From contig NZ_JAAVUS010000009.1 in NCBI RefSeq assembly GCF_018449525.1, positions 1-64,000 on the forward strand: DNA of 64,000 nt, in the 5' to 3' direction. The notes under the pieces are model-generated. The model ran no database searches. It was not told the DNA's origin and worked only from the letters and a program-made list of their open reading frames with translations. Below are positions 9,015 to 17,583 of the stretch, piece by piece (within the stretch, counting starts at the first letter, position 1; the number at the start of each line of letters is the position of its first letter). The position numbers were made by a program, and so were the translations under genes. Source of the DNA: Bradyrhizobium sp. dw_78 (GTDB lineage Bacteria > Pseudomonadota > Alphaproteobacteria > Rhizobiales > Xanthobacteraceae).

Positions 9015-9686
9015 ATGATGAATCGCTTCAAGATAACGGTTGCTGCAGCCGCACTGATTGCCGGAACCGGATTTGCCAATGCGCAAGGCACCGGCATGAG
9101 CCGCGAAGCACCGTCAGCCGGTTCTTCCGTTCAGCCGAGCGCTCCGTCGTCCGATCGCGGCGCAGGTTCGGCAACCCAGATGAACCATGATGCGACCCAA
9201 CCCGGCATGACGTCCTCCCAATCGGAGGAAAAGTCGCCGGCCGCCGGCGGCAATCAGCGCGCCGATGAAACCATGCGAGGTGACAGATCGAAGAGCGTGA
9301 ACTCCGAGAACGGCACCACCGGCCGTAACGACGATAGGAAGGCCGAGGGGCGTCAGGACCGCAACGGCTCCATGAATGCGGAGTCTCGGGATGAAAACAA
9401 GTCTCAGACCGTCGGCCAGGCTGGCGCCGGTGCGAAGCTCTCGACCGAGCAGCGCACCAGGATCACGACCGTGATCCGCAATCAGCACGTGGCGCCCGCA
9501 GACAATGTGAACTTCTCGGTTTCGGTCGGCACCCGCGTCCCACGCGACGTCGCTTTCCACCCGCTCCCGGCGGATGTCGTCACCGTCTATCCCGAGTGGC
9601 GCGGGTATAATTTTGTCCTGGTGCGGGATGAGATCGTGGTGATCGATCCCGATACCTTCGAGATCGTCGCCGTCCTCAACGCCTGA
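9015..9686 (+). CDS. Secreted DUF1236-domain protein
   Basis: A 223-residue exported protein. The ATG at 9015 has a GAGGAG site 7 bases upstream and opens a signal peptide (MMNRFKITVAAAALIAGTGFANAQ). A long Ser/Asn/Gly/Asp-rich disordered region (about 25-145) is followed by a C-terminal DUF1236 domain with the typical VGTRVPRDVAFHPLP and YNFVLVRDEIVVIDPDTFEIV. The family is frequent in Bradyrhizobium and relatives and has no known function; an envelope role is likely. It stands alone, after the terminator of the DsbA-like gene. Confidence 0.85.
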   Translation: MMNRFKITVAAAALIAGTGFANAQGTGMSREAPSAGSSVQPSAPSSDRGAGSATQMNHDATQPGMTSSQSEEKSPAAGGNQRADETMRGDRSKSVNSENGTTGRNDDRKAEGRQDRNGSMNAESRDENKSQTVGQAGAGAKLSTEQRTRITTVIRNQHVAPADNVNFSVSVGTRVPRDVAFHPLPADVVTVYPEWRGYNFVLVRDEIVVIDPDTFEIVAVLNA

Positions 9687-9910
9687 TGTTTTCACGAGAA
9701 CGGCCGGCCGGGCGGGCCGCAATGCCCGGCCCACCGGCCACTCTTTACTATTCTTTAACCTTGGTTAATAAGCAATTTCCGTAGGTTCCATCAGGCTTTT
9801 CATGAACCGGATGAGGTGTTTGAGCCGTCCACAGCCGGGCCGGAAGGCTTCCCCTTGCGCCGGTTGTTACCTATAACGCCCGCACCCACCGCCACATCGC
9901 CGGGATCTGG

Positions 9911-10378
9911 ATGGCCAATAAAGCTGCCGAAACAATCTACGTCCTCAACGGTCCGAACCTCAATCTGCTGGGGACTCGCGAACCCGAAACCTATGGCCAT
10001 GCGACGCTGGCCGATGTCGAGAAGCTCTGCGCCGAGACGTCGGCGCAATTCGGCCTGAAAGCCGATTGCAGGCAGTCCAATCGCGAAGGCGATCTGATCG
10101 ATTTCATCCACGAGGCGCATGCGAAGAAAGCGGCCGGCATCATCATCAATGCCGGGGCCTATTCGCACACCTCGATCGCGCTGCACGATGCCCTGGTGGC
10201 CGTGAAAATCCCGGCGGTCGAAGTCCACATCAGCAATATCCACGCCCGCGAGAATTTCCGGCACCACTCCTTCACCGCCAAGGCCGCTTTCGCAACGCTT
10301 TCCGGCTTCGGCATCGACGGTTACCGGCTCGCGATCATTGGCCTCGCCGCCAAGATCGGCGTCAAGGCAAAAGCCTGA
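9911..10378 (+). CDS. aroQ: Type II 3-dehydroquinate dehydratase
   Basis: A 155-residue enzyme of the shikimate pathway that converts 3-dehydroquinate to 3-dehydroshikimate. The start YVLNGPNLNLLGTREPETYG carries the mobile-loop arginine and the catalytic tyrosine (Tyr28); INAGAYSHTS is the substrate-binding segment, and the catalytic histidine is in VEVHISN (His106). Length and motifs match AroQ fully. It lies 31 bases before accB and is the usual partner of accBC in proteobacteria, so these three genes probably form an operon. Confidence 0.96.
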   Translation: MANKAAETIYVLNGPNLNLLGTREPETYGHATLADVEKLCAETSAQFGLKADCRQSNREGDLIDFIHEAHAKKAAGIIINAGAYSHTSIALHDALVAVKIPAVEVHISNIHARENFRHHSFTAKAAFATLSGFGIDGYRLAIIGLAAKIGVKAKA

Positions 10379-10409
10379 CGCCTTTCGCCAAACAGAAAGT
10401 CAAGAAATC

Positions 10410-10889
10410 ATGGCGCGTCAGCCTGACGACAAAACATCCGCAAAATCCAAGAACGACGACAGCGCACTCATTCGCGAACTGGCGCTGCTGCTCGACGAAA
10501 CCAACCTCACCGAGATCGAGATCGAGCGCGCCGGCCTGCGGGTACGGGTCGCGCGCAATATCAGCATCGCCGCATCGATGCCGGCAACCATGCAGGCTGT
10601 TGCCGCCGCGCCGGTCGCATCTGGCGCTGCCGATGTGACGGATATCGCCAAGCATCCGGGGGCCGTCACCTCGCCGATGGTCGGCACCGCCTATTGGGCG
10701 CCGGAGCCCGGCGCCAAGCCGTTCATCGAAGTCGGCAGCAAAGTATCAGTCGGGCAGACCTTGCTGATCATCGAAGCGATGAAGACCATGAACCAGATTC
10801 CGTCGCCGCGCGCGGGCACGGTAAAACAGATCCTGGTCGAAGACGGCCAGCCGGTCGAATTCGGCGAGCCGCTGGTGATTATTGAGTGA
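10410..10889 (+). CDS. accB: Acetyl-CoA carboxylase biotin carboxyl carrier protein
   Basis: A 159-residue carrier subunit of acetyl-CoA carboxylase. A charged N-terminal helix region and an Ala/Pro-rich linker (about 53-80) precede the biotinyl domain, with biotin-accepting Lys125 in EAMKTMNQI. It carries CO2 between biotin carboxylase and the carboxyltransferase at the first step of fatty acid synthesis. The ATG at 10410 was chosen because the protein then starts like other AccB proteins; an upstream in-frame start overlaps aroQ. accC follows after a 73-base gap containing a stem-loop. Confidence 0.96.
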   Translation: MARQPDDKTSAKSKNDDSALIRELALLLDETNLTEIEIERAGLRVRVARNISIAASMPATMQAVAAAPVASGAADVTDIAKHPGAVTSPMVGTAYWAPEPGAKPFIEVGSKVSVGQTLLIIEAMKTMNQIPSPRAGTVKQILVEDGQPVEFGEPLVIIE

Positions 10890-10896
10890 GCAAGGA

Positions 10897-10948
10897 GCGA
10901 ATGGCGAATAATTTCCTTTCTATTCGCTACTCCCTATTCGCTATTCGC
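10897..10948 (+). repeat. Intercistronic inverted repeat between accB and accC
   Basis: GCGAATGGCGAATA (10897-10910) pairs with TATTCGCTATTCGC (10935-10948) with a single G-U pair, making a 14-bp AT-richer hairpin 7 bases after the accB stop and 14 bases before the accC start. It is not followed by a T-run, so it looks like an RNA processing or stability element or a dispersed repeat, not a terminator. Confidence 0.6.
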
Positions 10949-10962
10949 CCTTTAAGGACACC

Positions 10963-12312
10963 ATGTTCGACAAAATCCTGATAGCCAATCGCGGCGAAAT
11001 CGCCTTGCGCGTGTTGCGCGCGTGCAAGGAACTCGGCATTTCCACCGTCGCGGTGCATTCCACCGCCGACGCCGACGCCATGCATGTGCGGCTTGCCGAC
11101 GAGAGCGTCTGCATCGGGCCGCCGCCGTCCAAGGACAGCTATCTCAACGTGCCGGCGCTTCTGGCCGCCTGCGAGATCACCGGCGCGGACGCGGTGCATC
11201 CCGGCTACGGTTTTCTTTCGGAAAACGCCCGTTTCGCCGAGATCCTGGCCGATCATAACCTGCATTTCATCGGGCCCAAGGCCGAACATATCCGCCTGAT
11301 GGGCGACAAGATCGAAGCCAAGAAGACCGCCAGACGGCTCGGCATTCCCGTCGTGCCGGGCTCCGACGGCGCGGTTTCTCCCGACGACGACGCGATGGCG
11401 ATCGCCAGGGAAATCGGCTTTCCAGTATTGGTGAAGGCGGCGGCCGGCGGCGGCGGACGCGGCATGAAAGTCGCGCACAGCGCCGACGACTTGAAGCTTG
11501 CGCTTTCCACCGCCTCCAATGAGGCGAAGTCGGCCTTCGGCGACGCCTCGGTCTATCTGGAAAAATACCTGCAGAAGCCGCGCCACATCGAGATTCAGGT
11601 TCTTGGCGACGGCCGTGGCGGCGCCATCCACCTCGGCGAGCGCGACTGTTCATTGCAGCGGCGCCACCAGAAGGTCTGGGAAGAAGGCCCCTCGCCGGTT
11701 CTTACAGCGGAGGCGCGCGCCAGGATCGGCGGGATCTGCGCCAAGGCGATGCAGGACATGAAATATCTCGGTGTCGGCACCATCGAGTTTCTGTTCGAAG
11801 ACGGCGAATTCTATTTCATCGAGATGAACACCCGCATCCAGGTCGAACATCCCGTCACCGAGATGATCACCGACATCGACCTCGTGCTGGAACAGATCCG
11901 AATCGCCGCCGGCGGTGAACTGTCTGCGACCCAGGATCAGATCGCCATCATCGGGCACGCCATCGAATGCCGCGTCAACGCGGAAAACCCGCAAACCTTC
12001 CGTCCCTCGCCGGGACGGATCTCGCAATACCATCCGCCGGGCGGCCTCGGGGTGCGGATCGATTCCGCCGTCTATCAGGGCTACGTCATCCCGCCTTATT
12101 ACGACTCACTGGTGGGCAAGCTGATCGTGCATGGCAAGACCCGTGCGGAATGCCTGATGCGGCTCAGGCGCGCGCTGGACGAAATGGTGGTGGAAGGCAT
12201 CGAAACCACGCTGCCGCTGTTCCGGGCGCTGGTCCGCGAACCCGCCATCATCGATGGCGATTATCATATCCACTGGCTGGAGCAGTATCTCGCCGGCCAG
12301 CCGCCCGGTTAA
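10963..12312 (+). CDS. accC: Acetyl-CoA carboxylase, biotin carboxylase subunit
   Basis: A 449-residue ATP-grasp enzyme that carboxylates biotin on AccB. The start FDKILIANRGEIALRVLRAC, the glycine-rich ATP loop AAAGGGGRGMKVA, the EKYLQKPRHIEIQVLGD segment, FIEMNTRIQVEHPVTE and the C-terminal GHAIECRVNAENP are all hallmarks. Length equals that of E. coli AccC. AAGGA lies just before the ATG. It is the third gene of the aroQ-accB-accC run; a sensor kinase gene begins 112 bases later. Confidence 0.97.
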   Translation: MFDKILIANRGEIALRVLRACKELGISTVAVHSTADADAMHVRLADESVCIGPPPSKDSYLNVPALLAACEITGADAVHPGYGFLSENARFAEILADHNLHFIGPKAEHIRLMGDKIEAKKTARRLGIPVVPGSDGAVSPDDDAMAIAREIGFPVLVKAAAGGGGRGMKVAHSADDLKLALSTASNEAKSAFGDASVYLEKYLQKPRHIEIQVLGDGRGGAIHLGERDCSLQRRHQKVWEEGPSPVLTAEARARIGGICAKAMQDMKYLGVGTIEFLFEDGEFYFIEMNTRIQVEHPVTEMITDIDLVLEQIRIAAGGELSATQDQIAIIGHAIECRVNAENPQTFRPSPGRISQYHPPGGLGVRIDSAVYQGYVIPPYYDSLVGKLIVHGKTRAECLMRLRRALDEMVVEGIETTLPLFRALVREPAIIDGDYHIHWLEQYLAGQPPG

Positions 12313-12424
12313 GGAAAGCCGGTCCTTCTTCGCCTGCGGAATATATCAAATCATCGGGCCGCGCCGGGAACCATTTGTCCCGGCGTGAGTTTCGACTTGC
12401 CGGGAACCATCCGGCGGGGGACCG

Positions 12425-13981
12425 TTGATTTCGCCCAGCGATATATCCACAAAGCTTGATACCGCGCGCCGCCGCCGCTCCATCGGGCAGATCCTGCTGC
12501 TTTGCGCCGGACTTTTCGTGCTGATTGCGATCAGCACCTTGTCGGTGATCCTGGTCACGCAGTCCCGCAAGGATAACGCCTGGGTGGTTCACACCGTCGA
12601 GTCGGAAAATCAGATCAACGCCCTGCTGCTCGATATCCGCCGTGCGGAAAGCGCCACGCGGGCCTACATGCTGTCGCAGGCGCCGCAATTCCTCGCTGAA
12701 AAGGAAGCGGCGGCCGCAAGCATCCCCCCCGCCCTGGACCATCTGGCCAAATTGACCAGCGACAATCCGGTCGAGGTCGAGAACAGCGCTGAACTGCGGA
12801 AAGCGGTCGAGATCAGGCTAGCCGAACTCACAAGAGGCATCGATCGCGTCAAAAATGACGATGTCGCAACGGGCATTGCCGTGTTGCGCAACAACAGTTT
12901 CAACGAAGCCGCGGAGGCCATCAACCGGATCACCGGAGCGATGCGCGACGAGGAAAATCGCCTGTTCGCGCAGCGCCGGGCCATCGCGGACCGCACGGAA
13001 CAACTGGCATCGATCGTGACCGTCCTCGGTTCCAGCCTCGTGATCGCGCTTGGCGCGATTTCGGCCTTCCTGGTGCAGCGCTCGTCGCGCGCCCGCGACT
13101 CGGCGGAAACCAGATTGCGCGACGCCAACTTCAATCTCGAATCGGCGATCGGCGAACGCACGGCCGATCTCCGCGAAGCCACCGACGAAATCCAGCGTTT
13201 CGCCTATATCGTCAGCCATGATCTGCGCTCGCCGCTGGTGAACATCATGGGCTTCACCAGCGAACTCGAGCAATTGCGCGGCGATATCTTCCGGCGGATC
13301 GCAACGCTTGGCCAGGCGCCGGACTCCGCCCCGCTGGTGTCCGCCGACGGCAGCGACGTCGAGGCGATCCTTGACGGCGAGGACAGGAAGCTCGCGCAGG
13401 ATTACGCCGAGGCGCTCGGCTTCATCAAGTCGTCGATCGCCAAGATGGACCGCCTGATCTCCGCCATCCTCAATCTCACCCGCGAGGGACGGCGCGAGTT
13501 CCATCCGGTGCGGATCGATACCCGCGAACTGATCGAGGGCATCGCGGCGACCGTCGCCCATCAGGCCGCCGAGGCCAATGCGCAGATCCGCATCGAGCCG
13601 CTTCCGGATATCGTCAGCGACCGTCTTGCGATCGAGCAGATTTTCTCCAACTTGATCGACAATGCGCTGAAATATCTCAAGCCCGGCGTTCCCGGCGACA
13701 TCGCGATCCGCGGCCGCGCCAAGCTCGGCTTTGCGATCTTCGAAGTGGCCGATAACGGGCGCGGCATCGACCCCAAGGACCACCAGAGGATTTTCGAATT
13801 GTTCCGCCGCGCCGGTACACAGGACAAGCCTGGACAAGGCATCGGACTTGCCCACGTCCGGGCGCTGGTCCGGCGTCTCGGTGGAACCATGTCGGTTGCA
13901 TCGGAGCTTCACAATGGCAGCACCTTCACCATAACACTGCCCATCGCCTGGGCAGCCAGTAACCGGAACCGCGATAAATGA
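12425..13981 (+). CDS. CHASE3-type membrane sensor histidine kinase
   Basis: A 518-residue sensor kinase. Two transmembrane helices (about 20-44 and 196-217) flank a helical periplasmic domain of CHASE3 type (about 45-190). The cytoplasmic part has a HisKA-like domain with the phospho-acceptor His265 in YIVSHDLRSPL and a HATPase domain with NLIDNALKYLKPG and EVADNGRGIDPKDHQRIFELF. The best available start is TTG at 12425 after a GGCGGGGG tract; no in-frame ATG lies near. Its stop overlaps the start of the response regulator by 4 bases (ATGA), so the two are translationally coupled. Confidence 0.88.
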   Translation: MISPSDISTKLDTARRRRSIGQILLLCAGLFVLIAISTLSVILVTQSRKDNAWVVHTVESENQINALLLDIRRAESATRAYMLSQAPQFLAEKEAAAASIPPALDHLAKLTSDNPVEVENSAELRKAVEIRLAELTRGIDRVKNDDVATGIAVLRNNSFNEAAEAINRITGAMRDEENRLFAQRRAIADRTEQLASIVTVLGSSLVIALGAISAFLVQRSSRARDSAETRLRDANFNLESAIGERTADLREATDEIQRFAYIVSHDLRSPLVNIMGFTSELEQLRGDIFRRIATLGQAPDSAPLVSADGSDVEAILDGEDRKLAQDYAEALGFIKSSIAKMDRLISAILNLTREGRREFHPVRIDTRELIEGIAATVAHQAAEANAQIRIEPLPDIVSDRLAIEQIFSNLIDNALKYLKPGVPGDIAIRGRAKLGFAIFEVADNGRGIDPKDHQRIFELFRRAGTQDKPGQGIGLAHVRALVRRLGGTMSVASELHNGSTFTITLPIAWAASNRNRDK

Positions 13982-14418
13982 ACAAGCCAGTCACCATCAT
14001 CATGATCGAGGACGACGAGGGACACGCGCGCCTGATCGAGCGGAACATTCGCCGTTCCGGGGTCAATAACGACATCGTGCCGTTCACCAATGGTACAGAC
14101 GCGGTAAATTACCTGTTCGGCAGTGATGGAACCGGCCTCGCCCACCACAACGACGCGCTGCTGATTTTGCTCGATCTCAACCTGCCGGATATGACAGGTA
14201 TCGATATCTTGCGCCGGGTGAAGGAGAATAAATACCTGAAATGCGCTCCGGTCGTCGTGCTTACGACCACCGACGATTCCCAGGAGATCAAGCGCTGCTA
14301 CGAACTCGGCTGCAACGTCTACATCACCAAGCCGGTGAATTACGAAAGCTTCGCCAACGCCATTCGCCAGCTCGGTCTGTTCTTTTCCGTGATTCAGGTT
14401 CCGCAAGCCGCCACATGA
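13978..14418 (+). CDS. Single-domain response regulator (CheY/Rcp1-like)
   Basis: A 146-residue stand-alone receiver domain. It has the acidic pair in MIEDDEGHARLIERN, phospho-acceptor Asp66 in ILLDLNLPDMTG, a threonine-rich switch VVVLTTTDD and the conserved lysine in YITKPVN. There is no output domain, so it passes phosphate or acts through protein contact. The insertion after beta-2 (GSDGTGLAHHNDA) is typical of Rcp1-type regulators. It overlaps the upstream kinase and the downstream receiver-kinase by ATGA junctions, so all three should be made together. Confidence 0.9.
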   Translation: MNKPVTIIMIEDDEGHARLIERNIRRSGVNNDIVPFTNGTDAVNYLFGSDGTGLAHHNDALLILLDLNLPDMTGIDILRRVKENKYLKCAPVVVLTTTDDSQEIKRCYELGCNVYITKPVNYESFANAIRQLGLFFSVIQVPQAAT

Positions 14419-15509
14419 ACCAAGCCATGCCGACCACGCTGCTGTACATCGACGACGACGACGCGCTGGCCCGGCTGGTTGAACGCGGCCTGACCCGGCA
14501 CGGCTTCGCCGTTGTCCATGCCACGCGCGGCGATGCCGGGCTTGAGCGGCTGCAACAAGGCGGCATCGATGTCGTGGCGCTCGATCAATACATGCCCGGA
14601 CTCGACGGCCTCGAAATCCTCGAACGGATCATGACGATCCCGGATGCGCCGCCGGTGGTTTTCGTCACTGCGTCGCAGGATTCCAGCATCGCCGTCACCG
14701 CGCTGAAGGCCGGAGCCGCCGATTATCTGGTGAAGGATGCGCGCGGCGATTTCATCCCGCTGCTTCATGTGGCCGTCGACGGCGCGTTGCGTCAGGCGCA
14801 GGTCCGGAAAGCCCGCGATGAGGCGGAAGCCGAGGTCCATGCCTCGCGCGACCGCTACGCCGCGCTCGCCGCCGAGCGCGAGGTGCTGTTGCGCGAGGTC
14901 AATCATCGCGTCGGCAACAGCTTGCAGATCATCGCCTCGCTGCTGCATCTGCAAGCGAGTTCCGCCGCTCAGGACGACGTCAAGGCGGCGCTGACCAATG
15001 CGATGGGACGCGTCGCCGCGGTGGCGCAGGTCCATCGCAGACTCTACACCTCGCACGACCTGAAGAGCGTACTCCTGAACCAGTATCTCGATGCCCTGCT
15101 GGAGGACCTCCGGCGCTCCGCCGAGGGCAACCGGATGTCGCGGCTGACCTTGAAGGCCGAACCGGTCGAGATCGATCCCGATCGCGCGGTGGCCATCGGC
15201 ATCATCGTCAACGAGCTGGTGATGAACGCCGTCAAATACGCCTATCCCGACGGCGCCGGCCCCATTCATATCGAACTCGCGACGCAGGGCGACGATGTGG
15301 TGTTGTCGATCACCGACGATGGCGTCGGCGTCAACGCCAAGGCAGACCCACGTTCGACCGGCATGGGGCAGCGGATCGTCAGCGCCATGGCGGCCAAGCT
15401 TGACGCCGGCGTGGAGCGCGACGCGAACCATGACGGCACCAGGATCGTGGTCCGGTTCCCGCGCGTCAACGCACCGGCCGCGAAGCCCGCCAACGCCGCC
15501 GCAGGCTGA
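14415..15509 (+). CDS. Receiver-HisKA_2 hybrid histidine kinase
   Basis: A 364-residue soluble protein. An N-terminal receiver (about 7-125, Asp57 in ALDQYMPGLDG) is joined by a coiled segment (about 128-158) to a HisKA_2-type kinase domain with phospho-acceptor His164 in LLREVNHRVGNSLQIIASL and an ATP site with NELVMNAVKYAYPDGAGP and ITDDGVGV. No membrane segment is visible, so phosphate probably enters through the receiver and changes kinase activity. The ATG at 14415 overlaps the stop of the response regulator (ATGA). It is the end of a three-gene relay: membrane kinase, single receiver, receiver-kinase. Confidence 0.9.
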   Translation: MNQAMPTTLLYIDDDDALARLVERGLTRHGFAVVHATRGDAGLERLQQGGIDVVALDQYMPGLDGLEILERIMTIPDAPPVVFVTASQDSSIAVTALKAGAADYLVKDARGDFIPLLHVAVDGALRQAQVRKARDEAEAEVHASRDRYAALAAEREVLLREVNHRVGNSLQIIASLLHLQASSAAQDDVKAALTNAMGRVAAVAQVHRRLYTSHDLKSVLLNQYLDALLEDLRRSAEGNRMSRLTLKAEPVEIDPDRAVAIGIIVNELVMNAVKYAYPDGAGPIHIELATQGDDVVLSITDDGVGVNAKADPRSTGMGQRIVSAMAAKLDAGVERDANHDGTRIVVRFPRVNAPAAKPANAAAG

Positions 15510-15642
15510 CGCCCATGCGGATCAGACCGGACTGTGGCAATTTATCATCGGCGCATTTTCTTGATGCGAATGGATTCCCATCCACTCGAAAACGCCACCG
15601 GCCCCATCGCACGCCCGCTCTCGCTTTGCTATCCTCGCGCTC

Positions 15643-16323
15643 ATGACGTCGCGCGAGTCCGCCGCCTCCGAAATCACGCCTGAAGTGCTGTTGCGCGCCT
15701 ATGCCTGCGGCATTTTTCCGATGGCCGAGAGCGCCGACGATCCGACCCTGTTCTGGGTCGAGCCGGAAATGCGCGGGCTGATCCCGCTCGATGGCTTTCA
15801 TGTCTCCGCGCGCCTGGCGCGCACCGTGCGCTCGGACGCCTTTACCGTCACCGTCGACACCGCGTTCAAAGCCGTCATCGCCGGCTGTGCTGAGCCGCAG
15901 CCCGAACGCCACGACACCTGGATCAACAAGCGCATTCGCGATCTCTATATCGGGCTGCACGAACTCGGCCATTGCCATAGCGTCGAGGTCTGGGCCAATG
16001 ACGATCTCGTCGGTGGACTGTACGGCGTCAATCTCGGCCGTGCCTTCTTTGGCGAGAGCATGTTTCATCGCGCCCGCGACGCCTCGAAAGTGGCGCTGGT
16101 GCATCTGGTGGCACGGCTGATCGCCGGCGGTTTCGAACTGCTCGACACGCAATATGTCACCGAGCATCTGCGCAGCTTCGGTGCGATCGAAGTACCGCGA
16201 CGGCGTTACCGCGCCTTGCTCGACAAGGCGATCGCGGAAGAACCCGCCGATTTTCGCGCGCTGCCGGTCGACCATCCCGTCAGCGGCGCGCAGGCGCTCC
16301 ACATCATCGCGGAGCGCGGTTAG
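15643..16323 (+). CDS. aat: Leucyl/phenylalanyl-tRNA--protein transferase
   Basis: A 226-residue N-end-rule enzyme that adds Leu or Phe to proteins with N-terminal Arg or Lys, marking them for ClpS/ClpAP. Motifs are LLRAYACGIFPMAE, FWVEPEMRGLIPLD, HDTWINKRIRDLY, VWANDDLVGGLYGV and GRAFFGESMFHRARDASKVAL, followed by DTQYVTEHLRSFGA. Length is normal for the family. It is convergent with the DUF2155 gene, 22 bases between stops. Confidence 0.96.
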   Translation: MTSRESAASEITPEVLLRAYACGIFPMAESADDPTLFWVEPEMRGLIPLDGFHVSARLARTVRSDAFTVTVDTAFKAVIAGCAEPQPERHDTWINKRIRDLYIGLHELGHCHSVEVWANDDLVGGLYGVNLGRAFFGESMFHRARDASKVALVHLVARLIAGGFELLDTQYVTEHLRSFGAIEVPRRRYRALLDKAIAEEPADFRALPVDHPVSGAQALHIIAERG

Positions 16324-16345
16324 AGCCTGTTCGCTTCTGCGCTTT

Positions 16346-17350
16346 TTACCGGAAAACCCCGAACAGGCCACCGGGCTGCTGCTGGGGTTGCGGCGGCGGC
16401 GGAGGCGGCTGTTGCACCTGCTGTTGCAACGACGGCGGACGCGGAGGAACGGCCTGCTTTTGCCCCGGCGGCCGCTTCTGTGCCGAAGGCGGCGGCGGCG
16501 CGGGTTTCGGCGGATCGGGCTGCGCGCTGACGACGGTGGTGTCGGGAATCTTGCAGTCGTTCAGCCAGACGTCATAGATCGGATGTTCGACCGCGTGCAG
16601 GCCAGGGCTTGCCGCAAACATCCAGCCCGAAAAGATTCGCTTCACCTCGCCCTGCAAGGTGATCTCATCGACCTCGACAAAGGCGTCGGTGTTGGCGGCC
16701 TCGGTGGCCGGGCGGGTATAGCAGGCGTCGGTCTTGATCCGCAGCGCGCCGAATTGCACGGTTTCGCCGATGTCCTCGTCGAAATTGATGATGCGGCCGG
16801 TGATCTTGTCGAGACCGGAAAAACTTGCCTTCTTGTTGACGATCTTCTGCGCCGGCGGCTCGGTGACGACTTCATCACCCGGCTGCAAGGTGGCCGGTGT
16901 TTGCGGAACGCCGGTCTGGGGAACGCCTTTGGGCTGGCGCTGTCCTGGCGGCAATCCCGGCAGCGGGCCGGATCCCGGCGGCGCGACGGCAACGCCCTGA
17001 CCCGGTTGCTGCGGCGGTACACCCGCGGCGGCGGGTGGCGCATTCTGCGGAGCGACGGCCACGCCGGGCGGCGGCGGCAAAGGCTGCGACTGCACCGCGC
17101 CCGGAGGCGGCACACCCTGTCCCGGCGGCAATCGGCCAGGAGCCGGCAGAACGCGGCCCTGCGGCAACTCGGGCACATCTTCCTCCTCATCCGGCGGGGG
17201 TGCTTGATTACCACGCGGGATACCACCAGGCGGCCGCGGCGCCGGATCGGAGAAAATATTACCGATCTGCGCCCGCGCGGGCGGCGCAAGCGTGATCGTC
17301 GCAGCGGCAAGCAGGGCCGCAAGGCCAGTCAGGGCAATGGTTCGAAACAT
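16346..17350 (-). CDS. Secreted DUF2155-domain protein
   Basis: A 334-residue exported protein. The signal peptide (FRTIALTGLAALLAAATITLAPPARAQ) starts at the ATG at 17350; an in-frame ATG at 17395 would add 15 residues. A proline/glycine-rich region (about 30-165) precedes the DUF2155 domain (about 170-265), which contains a cysteine in DACYTRP, FSGWMFAASPGLHAVEHPIYDVW and a closing Cys in NDCKIP. A second Pro/Gln-rich tail ends in PGGLFGVFR. DUF2155 is a short alphaproteobacterial envelope domain without assigned function, often near aat and complex I accessory genes, as here. Confidence 0.85.
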   Translation of the reverse strand: MFRTIALTGLAALLAAATITLAPPARAQIGNIFSDPAPRPPGGIPRGNQAPPPDEEEDVPELPQGRVLPAPGRLPPGQGVPPPGAVQSQPLPPPPGVAVAPQNAPPAAAGVPPQQPGQGVAVAPPGSGPLPGLPPGQRQPKGVPQTGVPQTPATLQPGDEVVTEPPAQKIVNKKASFSGLDKITGRIINFDEDIGETVQFGALRIKTDACYTRPATEAANTDAFVEVDEITLQGEVKRIFSGWMFAASPGLHAVEHPIYDVWLNDCKIPDTTVVSAQPDPPKPAPPPPSAQKRPPGQKQAVPPRPPSLQQQVQQPPPPPPQPQQQPGGLFGVFR

Positions 17351-17504
17351 CTCGCGCGGCTTTAAGGGCGAATCGGGCTGAACGCCATTGTACATTTTAT
17401 GATCTAATGAGCCGCCCACTGGGCATCCGGTTAACATGCCGAATACGGCAGGGAAAGGGCGGTCGCCGCCACCTGCGCCACTGGTCGGCCGGATCGCCGC
17501 GAAG

Positions 17505-17540
17505 CCTGTCATCGGGCCGCGCTTTGCGCGGACCCGTTGG
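17505..17540. repeat. Dispersed GC-rich palindrome (inner unit)
   Basis: A hairpin-forming unit with the core CGGGCCGCGC-TTT-GCGCGGACCCG in the gap upstream of the esterase gene. Near-identical text recurs inside larger palindromes at 28987-29017 and 36177-36205, showing a mobile-like short element. Confidence 0.7.
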
Positions 17541-17583
17541 AGTCGTCCGGAACGACAGATAAAAAACAGAAGGCTTTTCGATC

